A DNA stretch of 23,992 nt from Desulfobacterales bacterium (GTDB lineage Bacteria; Desulfobacterota; Desulfobacteria; Desulfobacterales; UBA11574), in NCBI GenBank assembly GCA_030145595.1, contig JAQYVG010000011.1:1-23992 (forward strand), given 5' to 3'. Every line of letters starts with the position of its first letter. Position 1 is the first letter of the stretch. The notes under the pieces were generated by a model, which was not told the DNA's origin, made no database searches, and saw only the letters and a list, made by a program, of their open reading frames with translations. Position numbers and translations under genes: made by a program. Positions 15,587 to 22,952 of the stretch are shown one piece after another.

Positions 15587-17949
15587 AGGGCTATTGTTAA
15601 AACCTTATCCATGTTTTTGACAGGCACAAATTTGATCTTGCGTTTTACGTATTTTGGAATATCGACCAGATCCCTTTTGTTCTTTTCAGGAAAAACGATT
15701 GTATGTATTCCGGCCCTCAGAGCACCTAGTGCTTTTTCCTTTAAACCACCGACCGGCAGAACCCTCCCTCTGAGGGTAATTTCTCCTGTCATGGCAACAT
15801 TTTTGTCTACCGGTTTCTTTGTCAAAGCAGATATAAGCGCCGCGGCCATTGCTATCCCGGCCGAGGGCCCGTCTTTTGGTATTGCTCCGGCGGGCACGTG
15901 AATATGGACATCCATGTTTTCAAAAACGTTCTCTTTAAGACCAAAGGAACTAAGATTTGCTCTGGCATAGCTAAAGGCCGCACGTGCAGACTCCTGCATA
16001 ACATCACCAAGCTGGCCGGTTACAATCAATTCCCCCTTGCCGCCGATAAGCGTGGCCTCAACATACAGGACTTCTCCACCGGCCTGTGTCCAGGCCAAAC
16101 CGGCAGATAAGCCAATCTGGCTGTTTTCCTGATCCATTTCAGGAATATATTTGGAAACACCTAAGTATTTTTGCAGGTTGTTTCTGGTAATCTTAAAAGG
16201 GCCTTTTTCTCCTTCTGCAAGCTTGCGAGCCAACTTTCGGCACAGAGATCCTAATTCCCTTTCAAGGTTTCTCAATCCGGCCTCGGAAGTGTATTCTGCT
16301 ATGATTTGTTGCAAAGCCCCTGGGGTGATTTGTATGTTTCTGGGCTTTAAACCGTTCTCCTTGATTTGACGCGGGATAAGGTGTCTGCGGGCAATCGACT
16401 TCTTTTCTTCTTGAGTGTACCCGGAAAGCGTAATGACTTCCATCCTGTCAAGCAGCGCTGAAGGAACGGTATCGGTTACGTTGGCGGTTAGAATAAACAT
16501 AACCTTGGAAAGATCAAACGGTAAGCTCAGATAATGGTCGCTAAAAGCCGAATTCTGCTCGGGGTCGAGGGCTTCCAGCAGAGCTGAGGAAGGATCACCG
16601 CGAAAATCAGATCCCAGTTTGTCTATCTCGTCCATCATGAAAACAGGATTGTTTGTCCCGCTCTGCTTCAATCCTTGCAGGATGCGACCCGGAAGCGCGC
16701 CTATATAAGTCCGGCGGTGCCCTCTGATTTCGGCCTCATCGCGGATACCGCCTAAAGATATACGTATAAATTTACGTTTCATGGCACGCGCAATCGCCTG
16801 ACCCAGGGACGTCTTGCCCACTCCGGGAGGACCGACAAAACAAAGAATGGGGCCTTTCATCTTGGGATTAAGTTTACGGACGCTTAAGTACTCGAGGATG
16901 CGGTCTTTTACCTTGTTCAGCCCAAAGTGATCTTGATCGAGTACCTTTTGGGCATTCTTAATATCAATTATATCCTTAGTCGCTTTGCTCCAGGGCATTT
17001 CAACCAGCCAGTCCAAATACGTTCGCACAACCGAAGATTCTCCAGAGTCAGGGTGCATCTGTTCAAGGCGTTTCAACTGCTTTTTCGCCTCTTTTTCCGC
17101 TTCTTTAGACATTTTGGCTTTTTTTATCTTCTTTTTGTATTCTGCAATTTCTTGGGCTCTGTCATCACTTTCGCCAAGTTCCTTATGGATCACTCTCATC
17201 TGTTCTCGCAGGAAAAAATCTCGCTGATTTTTTGATATTTCATCCCTGACATCAGACTGGATTTTGGCCTGCATCGACGAAAGTTCCACCTCCCGAGAAA
17301 GCAGATCGTTTATTTTTTTTAGACGTTCCACCGGGTTAGATATTTCGAGCAGACTTTGGGACTCGTCGATTTTTAATCTAAGATTTGAGGTCACAAGATC
17401 AGCAAGTCTGCCGGGTTCTTCGATGCTTTCAAGTACTGTATCAACGTCGCCGGTCAACTCACCACGAAATGCCAGAATTTTTTCAGCATGTTCGCGAACA
17501 TTCCTCATCAGTGCTTCAATTTCAAGGTTGATTTCCTCAACAGGTTCTTCTTCGATAATTTCAATACGTACGCGATATAACGAACGCTTTGCAACGTACT
17601 TGATGATTCTAGCTTTGGCGACACCCTGTACAAGCGCCTTGACACGACCGTCAGGCAGTTTCAGGATTCGTAGAACCCGACTCACCGTTCCGACCTGAAA
17701 TATATCTTCCGGCCCCGGGTTTTCAATGCCGGGATCCTTTTGCGTGGCCAATAGCAAATATCCGTCCTTTTCTATCGCCTCTTCAACAGCGCGAACAGAT
17801 TTTTCGCGACCAACAAAAAGAGGGAGAAGCATATCGTTAAAAATCACTACATCCCGAACCGCCATTAACGGAAGTGTTTTGGGCAAGGTTGCCTCTTTTT
17901 CATTTTCTTCCAGTATACTTACAAGATCATCTTTGTCGACTTCCGCCAT
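15583..17949 (-). CDS. lon: ATP-dependent protease Lon
   Basis: Homo-oligomeric cytoplasmic protease that unfolds and degrades damaged and regulatory proteins. It has 788 residues, full length. The N-terminal substrate domain (LPLMAVRDVVIFNDMLLPLF) runs to about 200, with coiled helices to about 320. The AAA+ module has Walker A GPPGVGKT (K379) and a MMDEIDK Walker B. The protease domain has catalytic S696 (KDGPSAGIA) and K739 (GGLKEKAL). The ATG at 17949 is preceded by AGGAG at a 5-nt spacing. It is followed by tsaB with a 4-nt overlap. The leader carries two tight GAA-loop hairpins and a possible promoter near 18070-18096; no CIRCE element was seen. Confidence 0.97.
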   Translation of the reverse strand: MAEVDKDDLVSILEENEKEATLPKTLPLMAVRDVVIFNDMLLPLFVGREKSVRAVEEAIEKDGYLLLATQKDPGIENPGPEDIFQVGTVSRVLRILKLPDGRVKALVQGVAKARIIKYVAKRSLYRVRIEIIEEEPVEEINLEIEALMRNVREHAEKILAFRGELTGDVDTVLESIEEPGRLADLVTSNLRLKIDESQSLLEISNPVERLKKINDLLSREVELSSMQAKIQSDVRDEISKNQRDFFLREQMRVIHKELGESDDRAQEIAEYKKKIKKAKMSKEAEKEAKKQLKRLEQMHPDSGESSVVRTYLDWLVEMPWSKATKDIIDIKNAQKVLDQDHFGLNKVKDRILEYLSVRKLNPKMKGPILCFVGPPGVGKTSLGQAIARAMKRKFIRISLGGIRDEAEIRGHRRTYIGALPGRILQGLKQSGTNNPVFMMDEIDKLGSDFRGDPSSALLEALDPEQNSAFSDHYLSLPFDLSKVMFILTANVTDTVPSALLDRMEVITLSGYTQEEKKSIARRHLIPRQIKENGLKPRNIQITPGALQQIIAEYTSEAGLRNLERELGSLCRKLARKLAEGEKGPFKITRNNLQKYLGVSKYIPEMDQENSQIGLSAGLAWTQAGGEVLYVEATLIGGKGELIVTGQLGDVMQESARAAFSYARANLSSFGLKENVFENMDVHIHVPAGAIPKDGPSAGIAMAAALISALTKKPVDKNVAMTGEITLRGRVLPVGGLKEKALGALRAGIHTIVFPEKNKRDLVDIPKYVKRKIKFVPVKNMDKVLTIAL

Positions 17950-17961
17950 TTTGGCTCCTGT

Positions 17962-18006
17962 ATAAAATCGCTTCGCGATTTTATGAAACGTCCGTCTTCG
18001 ACGGAC
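17962..18006 (-). promoter_or_regulatory. Two adjacent GAA-loop hairpins in the lon leader
   Basis: Read on the minus strand, GTCCGTC-GAA-GACGGAC (18006-17990) is followed 5 nt later by ATAAAATCGC-GAA-GCGATTTTAT (17984-17962). Both stems are perfect, and the second ends 2 nt before the AGGAG of lon. Placement suggests control of translation or mRNA stability; that is inference. Confidence 0.5.
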
Positions 18007-18068
18007 TCAATAGAAGGATTTTTTTTTCACTATCAAGCTGTACCAAGCTATGGTCAACCAAACACAAT

Positions 18069-18096
18069 ACTATAAGACATGATTCTTATTTGACAA
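18069..18096 (-). promoter_or_regulatory. Possible lon promoter
   Basis: TTGTCA (18096-18091) and TATAGT (18074-18069) on the minus strand are spaced by 16 nt. The leader would be about 110 nt and include both hairpins. No sigma32-type promoter was recognised. Confidence 0.4.
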
Positions 18097-18162
18097 TAAC
18101 AATATTGATGGCGTCGTAAAAAGTCCCAGCTATGGTTGAATTCGTAACTTTTTATGAGTGTA

Positions 18163-18240
18163 TTTTGTCTTTGGTGTTTAGTGTTTGGTTGTTTAACAAG
18201 TTGGTATATCAGCATATATTTGAAACAAACCACTAAATAC
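18163..18240. repeat. 7-nt repeat array with partial inverted copy
   Basis: On the + strand TTTGGTG (18170-18176), TTTAGTG (18177-18183) and TTTGGTT (18184-18190) follow each other in register, preceded by TTTTGTC. On the minus strand TTTAGTG recurs at 18237-18231, followed by GTTTGTT. A further TTTGGTG lies on the minus strand at 18308-18302, next to the permease stop codon. Confidence 0.5.
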
Positions 18241-18263
18241 TAGCAGACTTCGCCAAAGTAGCT

Positions 18264-18299
18264 TTAGCTACGACGGCTGAATTAGCTACGACGGCTGAA
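18264..18299 (+). repeat. Perfect 18-nt tandem duplication
   Basis: TTAGCTACGACGGCTGAA occurs twice in a row (18264-18281 and 18282-18299). The first copy overlaps a small hairpin GTAGC-TTTA-GCTAC (18258-18271). Confidence 0.75.
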
Positions 18300-18325
18300 A
18301 ACACCAAACACCTGATAATTTCTGA

Positions 18326-20014
18326 TTACAGCAACGTATTTGCCAGCTTTTTTTCACCGAAGTTCATCGGCATGACGACTGCAAGGATGCTGAGAATAAA
18401 AGCCAGGCCAAACGACCCGAAGATCCATATCCGTTCAATAACAGTCAGCACCCTTGCGTTGATATCCGCCATAAAAAGGTTGTAAACCGGTCCAGCTTCC
18501 AGGACTATAACGGTACCGATGTATCCGGCACATACCATCATGTAAAGAAGTCCTCCGAAACTCGTCACTGCTTGAGCAGGATTTTCGGATTTAAAATCAG
18601 GGTACGCGGCACCAAAACCGATCCCCATGGAAACAATTCCCGGGACCATGAAAAATACATTTACTATGGAGAGCACCATCATAAAGGGGGTAACTTTGAG
18701 AAGAATATTGGTAGCAATAATCAGGATTTCAGTTAGAGCCAGCAGAGGAAAGAAATAGATAAAGAACTTTATCCACAAAAAGCTTCTGAGCGTTATTGGC
18801 GCTGATTTGACAAGCCAGAAAGACTCCCTTTCGCTACTTACGGCAGGAAAGGCAAAACGCGCTGAAACGGCGGTAAGCACAAAGGTTGCCAGCCCCATGT
18901 TCAGAAAAGAAAGCAGGTTTTGAAGATAGACAGTTTTTATGGGGGCCTTTGCCAGGGGCAGAGCATTAAAATTGTAGACATATATCACTACCAGGGCCCC
19001 AATAAGAAAAAGCTGGGACCATTGGGTTTGATCCCGGAAAAAGGTCCGGATCTCTTTGACGGCCAAGGCCCTGACCGGACGTGACAAAAAAAAGAATAAA
19101 CGACCTGCTGACATACTTCGTTTTATAAGCCTTGACGGTGCAGTCTGAGTTTTTGACAGCCCTTTGATGTAAACGGCATCTGCAATAATGATATTGATAA
19201 ACACCACCACCCCTGCAAAGCTCCACGAAAGTGAGGTATGAAAAAGGCTCTTTACAATTTTGCCTTCAAGTATTGTTTTGAGACTGTCAAAAGCCCATGT
19301 GCTTGGAAGATAAGGCGGCGCCGGCGTTTTTAAGGCTTTCAGATAAATAAGGGTAGTGGAAAAAACCTCCGGATCAACCAGACGTTCCGGCCTTAAAAAA
19401 CGAAAGGCAAAAAAGAGCACCAGAAAAAAAATCAGACCGAGGAACACAAATATACTCTTGATGCGACCCGCCGGAATGGCAATCACGGTAAGCATTACAA
19501 GCAAAGAACTGATGCCGGATGCAATTATGGAAAGGGACAAAAGAACGAAAATGATATTGCCATAGAAAAACATGCCGGCTTGATATACAATTCCGTATGA
19601 AATAAAGACCGGTAGAGTATATACGATTAGCATCCAGGAACTGTCAATGGTGCTCTCTATCCACCTTGCAATAAATATCTTGTAGCTTGAAACCGGCATG
19701 GAATGAACAAGGGACAGATCTCTGGAAAGATACAGTTTCGAAAGCGATGTTAGAATGCTGCTGAAAACCAGGACCGAAAGAAACGTCAGCAGCACCATGG
19801 ATAGAAGTTTGTAGGCTAATATGTCACCAAGCTCTTCAATCCCCTTAAAATAACCGAGGACACGCAAAGAGACAGCAAAGATACCGCCCCAGAAAAGAAC
19901 CCCGATCGTCCCGAAAACCGACAACTTAATCAAGGCTTCCTTGTTGTCGCTGGAAAAACGCTTAAACTTAAAGGACAAAATCCTGGGCTTTAGTAGTGTG
20001 ATGACAGCTTTCAT
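18326..20014 (-). CDS. ABC exporter permease (ABC-2-like, multi-pass)
   Basis: 562 residues with about 12 hydrophobic helices arranged in two halves and a charged cytoplasmic start (MKAVITLLKPRILSFKFKRF). The segment RDLSLVHSMPVSSYKIFIAR and the similar KSAPITLRSFLWIKF in the second half match the conserved loops of putative ABC-2-type exporters that are encoded beside a single ATPase. It would form the membrane channel of the exporter whose ATPase is encoded just upstream, with a 4-nt overlap. The substrate is unknown. The 3' end is close to heptamer repeats with no evident terminator. Confidence 0.85.
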   Translation of the reverse strand: MKAVITLLKPRILSFKFKRFSSDNKEALIKLSVFGTIGVLFWGGIFAVSLRVLGYFKGIEELGDILAYKLLSMVLLTFLSVLVFSSILTSLSKLYLSRDLSLVHSMPVSSYKIFIARWIESTIDSSWMLIVYTLPVFISYGIVYQAGMFFYGNIIFVLLSLSIIASGISSLLVMLTVIAIPAGRIKSIFVFLGLIFFLVLFFAFRFLRPERLVDPEVFSTTLIYLKALKTPAPPYLPSTWAFDSLKTILEGKIVKSLFHTSLSWSFAGVVVFINIIIADAVYIKGLSKTQTAPSRLIKRSMSAGRLFFFLSRPVRALAVKEIRTFFRDQTQWSQLFLIGALVVIYVYNFNALPLAKAPIKTVYLQNLLSFLNMGLATFVLTAVSARFAFPAVSSERESFWLVKSAPITLRSFLWIKFFIYFFPLLALTEILIIATNILLKVTPFMMVLSIVNVFFMVPGIVSMGIGFGAAYPDFKSENPAQAVTSFGGLLYMMVCAGYIGTVIVLEAGPVYNLFMADINARVLTVIERIWIFGSFGLAFILSILAVVMPMNFGEKKLANTLL

Positions 20015-20733
20015 TCTTCAGTTAAACGCATAAACACCTGTTCAAGGTCCGCTTCGCCGGCATCGGTGAGGCGCCTCAGATCCTCGGGTGTTCCGTTGGC
20101 GACAAGGGAGCCTTTGTGAATGACACCGATGCGATCACAAATGTCTTCTGCCACTTTGAGGGTATGGGTCGACATGAAAATGGTTACACCCCCGGCGGCA
20201 AGGTGCAAAAAGAGTTCTTTCACCATTTTGATCGCCACCGGATCGAGCCCCACCATCGGTTCATCGACAATAATGACTTCCGGTTCATGCAAGAGCGCCG
20301 CAGCCATAACAAGCCGCTGCTTCATGCCGTGTGAATACGATTCTATGAGTTCACCGGACCATTCGGAAAGTAAAAACATCTCCAATTGTTCTTGAGATCT
20401 TGCCGGAAAATCATTCTCATTAACACCATAAAGATCTGCTGTGAACTCAAGAAACTCCATGGCGGTGAGCTTTTCATATAGATACGGCCTGTCCGGAATA
20501 AAGCCGATTTTGCTTTTGGCCTTTTCCGGGTGCTCTTCCATCCGGATACCACAGATCGTCACGCGGCCTGAAGTCGGTGTTATGATCCCTCCCATCATGT
20601 TTATCGTCGTGGTTTTGCCGGCCCCGTTGGGGCCGATAAAGCCAAAGATCTCGCCCTTGGGCACAAAAATATTCAGGTCGTTCACAGCAACTAAATCCGT
20701 ATATTTTTTGGTCAGTCCGGCAAGTTCTATCAT
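20011..20733 (-). CDS. ABC transporter ATP-binding protein
   Basis: 240 residues. Walker A GPNGAGKTTT (K40), a shortened signature YSHGMKQRL in place of LSGGQ, Walker B EVIIVDEPMVGLDP and the switch His in MSTHTLKVAEDICDR are all present. The SHGMKQR form is common in ATPases of ABC-2-type exporters. It energises the permease encoded next, with a 4-nt overlap. The ATG is preceded by AGGTG on the minus strand, and heptamer repeats begin 17 nt upstream of the start codon. The transglutaminase-like gene lies 281 nt upstream on the same strand and may belong to the same unit. Confidence 0.94.
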   Translation of the reverse strand: MIELAGLTKKYTDLVAVNDLNIFVPKGEIFGFIGPNGAGKTTTINMMGGIITPTSGRVTICGIRMEEHPEKAKSKIGFIPDRPYLYEKLTAMEFLEFTADLYGVNENDFPARSQEQLEMFLLSEWSGELIESYSHGMKQRLVMAAALLHEPEVIIVDEPMVGLDPVAIKMVKELFLHLAAGGVTIFMSTHTLKVAEDICDRIGVIHKGSLVANGTPEDLRRLTDAGEADLEQVFMRLTEE

Positions 20734-20750
20734 AGCACCTCTATTGAGTG

Positions 20751-21012
20751 TCCGTTGTCCTTTGTCCGTCGTCCGTTGCTAAGCAATAAGAAGCGAGATT
20801 ATATTTGAAGCTCCCGCCCTAAAGAGCGGGGGTTCTGCCGTTCGGCAGTGCTTCGCGCCCGGTAAGGATTTTAGCTAATTTAATATAGCTCCCCTAGATC
20901 CCGCCTTAAAAGGCTGGGCTTGCGGGGAGCCAGCCGGTCAACTACAGGTGAAACACAAAAAGAGGCCCTAAGAACCTGTAAAACCACTGACTACGGACAA
21001 CTGGCCACAGAC
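20751..21012. repeat. Inverted pair of 7-nt repeat arrays flanking a hairpin cluster
   Basis: On the + strand, four heptamers of the type TCCGTTG run from 20751 to 20778 (first and last identical). On the minus strand from 21012 to 20978 there are five in-register heptamers: GTCTGTG, GCCAGTT, GTCCGTA, GTCAGTG and GTTTTAC. They enclose the hairpin cluster at 20813-20940. Confidence 0.6.
20813..20940. repeat. Cluster of three hairpins, possible transposon-end or RNA
   Basis: Stem 1 is CCCGCCC/GAGCGGG (20813-20830, one G-U pair), stem 2 CTGCCG-TT-CGGCAG (20835-20848), and stem 3 GCTCCCC/GGGGAGC (20888-20940) with an inner GCCTT-AA-AAGGC. The CCCGC-type hairpin recalls the end hairpins of IS200/IS605-type elements, but no transposase or TnpB fragment is present. 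It may be a remnant or a small structured RNA. Confidence 0.45.
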
Positions 21013-21013
21013 G

Positions 21014-21039
21014 CCTAATCGAGTTTTGGTTCGATTAGG
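21014..21039 (-). terminator. Hairpin across the stop codon of the transglutaminase-like gene
   Basis: CCTAATCGA (21014-21022) and TCGATTAGG (21031-21039) form a perfect 9-bp stem with an 8-nt loop. The stop codon (21015-21017) lies in one arm. Reading the minus strand it is followed after 1 nt by the heptamer array; there is no U-tract. Confidence 0.45.
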
Positions 21040-22526
21040 GTAATACTTAACTTTATCTTTCCTATAACGTTCATCAAATCAAGCTGCTGTTTCTGCTGCC
21101 CGCTTGCAAACCTTATGTGGGTCACATCTGCCGGTATCTGGCCAAAAAGAGCATCCGCCGTCACCCACTTTCCAAGGTACAACAGATTCCAGGCGTGGTA
21201 GTAAAACCGCCCGTTTAAATAAACCAGTCCGGCTTCAATCTTTACAGGTATGCCTGTCGCCCGCGCAAGGGCAGCCAGCAGCACGGCATGCTCATTGCAG
21301 TCACCCATACGATTCTCGAGGGTAGAGAGGGCGTCAGGCAGGGAGAGAACCGGTCGCTTGTCGATATTTTTATAGACCCAGTCAACCAGCTTTACAGCTT
21401 TTGTTAACGGCACTTCATTCCCTGATACGATTTTTTGGGCCAGTTTGCGTATCTTGGGATGATCAGACTGTACGAACGGAGTCGGTTTTAAAAATTCTTG
21501 TCTATCTTCATGCGATATATTCTCAGCAGCAAAAGACGCAAGATCCGATAATGACTCTATCGTTATCGTCAGTACGTTATCGACCAAAGACTGCCTGCCG
21601 CCGTGCAGATCAATATCGTCGTATTTGATACCTCCAATTGCAACTGCCAGCCTGGTCAGTTTGTCAGCATCGTCAATTAACACATTCGAAGGGATAGAAG
21701 CAACTGTTGTAAGATCCTGACTTGCTTCTAAGGGAAGGCCGAAAAGCGCATTATCACGTGTTGTTTTTTCTAAACTGATCCCCAAAAATCCCTTTTCTTT
21801 AATCACTTCACCGTTTTTGTCTATCCATGCCAGCTGAGTTACGCCTTTAAACATTAGCGACAATTTTACCGCCGTTTTTTTGATTCCCTGATTCAGGACT
21901 TCCTCACGGCCAATAACCTTGACAATGACCGCCTCCCTTCCCATTGTAGCAGGATCAAAAATTTGAAAGGCAAACTCGTCTCCGGGCACCAAACCGGAAG
22001 CCGCTACTGCTTTTAATATGCCGGGTATAATATATACTCTCTCCTTGAGCTTGATATCAATCTTTCGTTTGGATCCGGAACTCTGTGTTTGAATGGAAAG
22101 TAGGTCGTTTGAAATAGTACCCGCGACCACAAAACGAAAACGGCCCGAACTAATCTCAAAATCAAACGACGAAAGCGTAAAATCCGGATTTAGTCTTCCG
22201 CCTGTATTGAGACGTATGTCCTGGACCAGCCCCATTGTATTAATGCGCATATGTATTTTTTCTCGAAGTCGGTACCCGTTAGCGGTTTTTGCAAAAGTTG
22301 TGTGTGAAGATCCAATTTTGCGGCCGTTTTGAATAATATTCATCCATGAATCCTTGGCAGGCAGGGGATCAATGGCTGATAAAGATACGGTTTTGGGATT
22401 AACATTCAGGCTGTTGAACAGGCCCAAGCGTAGGGAAAAAAGAACTGTAAAAATCAACCCGAATAGAGCGGCACAGATCCAGAAAGGTTTTGTTTTGTTC
22501 CATGGCTTAGTAAACGGAAGATGCAT
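21015..22526 (-). CDS. Membrane-anchored transglutaminase-like protein
   Basis: 503 residues. A single N-terminal TM segment (about 14-36, FWICAALFGLIFTVLFSLRLGLF) places the rest in the periplasm. A long beta-rich middle has no clear family marks. The C-terminal transglutaminase-like fold contains a complete triad: C410 in NRMGDCNEHAVLLAALARA, H444 in YYHAWNLLYLGKW and D458 in VTADALFG. Such domains act as proteases or acyl-transferases, or only bind peptides; the reaction here is unknown. The start at 22526 lacks an obvious ribosome site, and the 5' leader is formed by heptamer repeats. Its placement before the ABC exporter on the same strand suggests a joint envelope function. Confidence 0.85.
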   Translation of the reverse strand: MHLPFTKPWNKTKPFWICAALFGLIFTVLFSLRLGLFNSLNVNPKTVSLSAIDPLPAKDSWMNIIQNGRKIGSSHTTFAKTANGYRLREKIHMRINTMGLVQDIRLNTGGRLNPDFTLSSFDFEISSGRFRFVVAGTISNDLLSIQTQSSGSKRKIDIKLKERVYIIPGILKAVAASGLVPGDEFAFQIFDPATMGREAVIVKVIGREEVLNQGIKKTAVKLSLMFKGVTQLAWIDKNGEVIKEKGFLGISLEKTTRDNALFGLPLEASQDLTTVASIPSNVLIDDADKLTRLAVAIGGIKYDDIDLHGGRQSLVDNVLTITIESLSDLASFAAENISHEDRQEFLKPTPFVQSDHPKIRKLAQKIVSGNEVPLTKAVKLVDWVYKNIDKRPVLSLPDALSTLENRMGDCNEHAVLLAALARATGIPVKIEAGLVYLNGRFYYHAWNLLYLGKWVTADALFGQIPADVTHIRFASGQQKQQLDLMNVIGKIKLSITLIEPKLD

Positions 22527-22530
22527 ATGC

Positions 22531-22597
22531 GTTCACAGGTTCAGTGTTCAACGTTCAGGGTTACCTTTCTGTTGGGTTCACAAAATCAGAGTTCACC
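22531..22597 (+). repeat. 7-nt repeat array before the transglutaminase-like gene
   Basis: GTTCACA (22531-22537) is followed, after 1 nt, by in-register heptamers GTTCAGT, GTTCAAC, GTTCAGG and GTTACCT (22539-22566). GTTCACA and GTTCACC recur at 22576-22582 and 22591-22597. The array starts 4 nt upstream of the start codon at 22526, so it forms the leader of that gene. Confidence 0.55.
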
Positions 22598-22662
22598 GCT
22601 GCTCGACCGACGGCAGGCGAGGTTCAGCCGGCGACGAGCTCAGCCGAGTCGGGTTGTCTTTT

Positions 22663-22700
22663 ATTTAAATTACCCGCTGCAAGCAGCGGGTAATTTAAAT
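22663..22700. repeat. Perfect 18-bp-arm palindrome
   Basis: ATTTAAATTACCCGCTGC (22663-22680) and its exact reverse complement (22683-22700) are separated only by AA. It lies between divergent genes, so it does not end a known gene; cruciform, operator or small terminator roles are all possible. Confidence 0.7.
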
Positions 22701-22839
22701 TTAATATAGAAAAATAAGAATGTTGTGTCAATCGAGAAATCAGCGCCGGAATCATCTGAAATCCGCCGAGCCTGTACCGCTTAGACAAATATCTTTACCT
22801 CCCGTAATCAACACGATTCACAACGAGTGGAAAACTTAG

Positions 22840-22868
22840 TTGACATCCAGGTTTCTTTCTCTTACAAT
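22840..22868 (+). promoter_or_regulatory. Sigma70-type promoter of the REC-MBL gene
   Basis: TTGACA (22840-22845), a 17-nt spacer and TACAAT (22863-22868). The leader to the ATG at 22953 is about 78 nt and ends in AGGGGGGAG. Confidence 0.65.
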
Positions 22869-22952
22869 TTTTATAATTAAAAGCAATGTGTTGGAACAAG
22901 TATTTTCGAAACAATCGCTTAATTTAGGTTATAATCTCCTTCAGGGGGGAGC

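Larger units (their letters stand above)
17950..18325. other. lon upstream region with several repeats
   Basis: 376 nt without a supported gene. It holds the two lon-leader hairpins (17962-18006), a putative lon promoter (18069-18096), an inverted pair TCGTAAAAAGT/ACTTTTTATGA (18114-18157), heptamer repeats (18163-18190), opposite-strand copies of the same heptamers (18231-18237 and 18302-18308) and an 18-nt tandem duplication (18264-18299). Confidence 0.6.
22527..22952. other. Divergent intergenic region
   Basis: 426 nt between the leftward transglutaminase-like gene and the rightward REC-MBL gene. It contains 7-nt repeats at 22531-22597, a GC-rich patch (22598-22655), a 38-nt near-perfect palindrome (22663-22700) and a consensus-like promoter (22840-22868). 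No supported gene was seen. Confidence 0.6.

Noticed and set aside
18000..18020. Rho-independent terminator on the + strand (GTCCGTC hairpin with a following T-run)
   Set aside because: The T-run is about 10 nt from the stem and no + strand gene lies upstream; the hairpin fits the lon leader better.
17950..18110. CIRCE or sigma32 heat-shock site before lon
   Set aside because: No TTAGCACTC/GAGTGCTAA pair and no CTTGAAA with a matching -10; only sigma70-like boxes and hairpins are seen.
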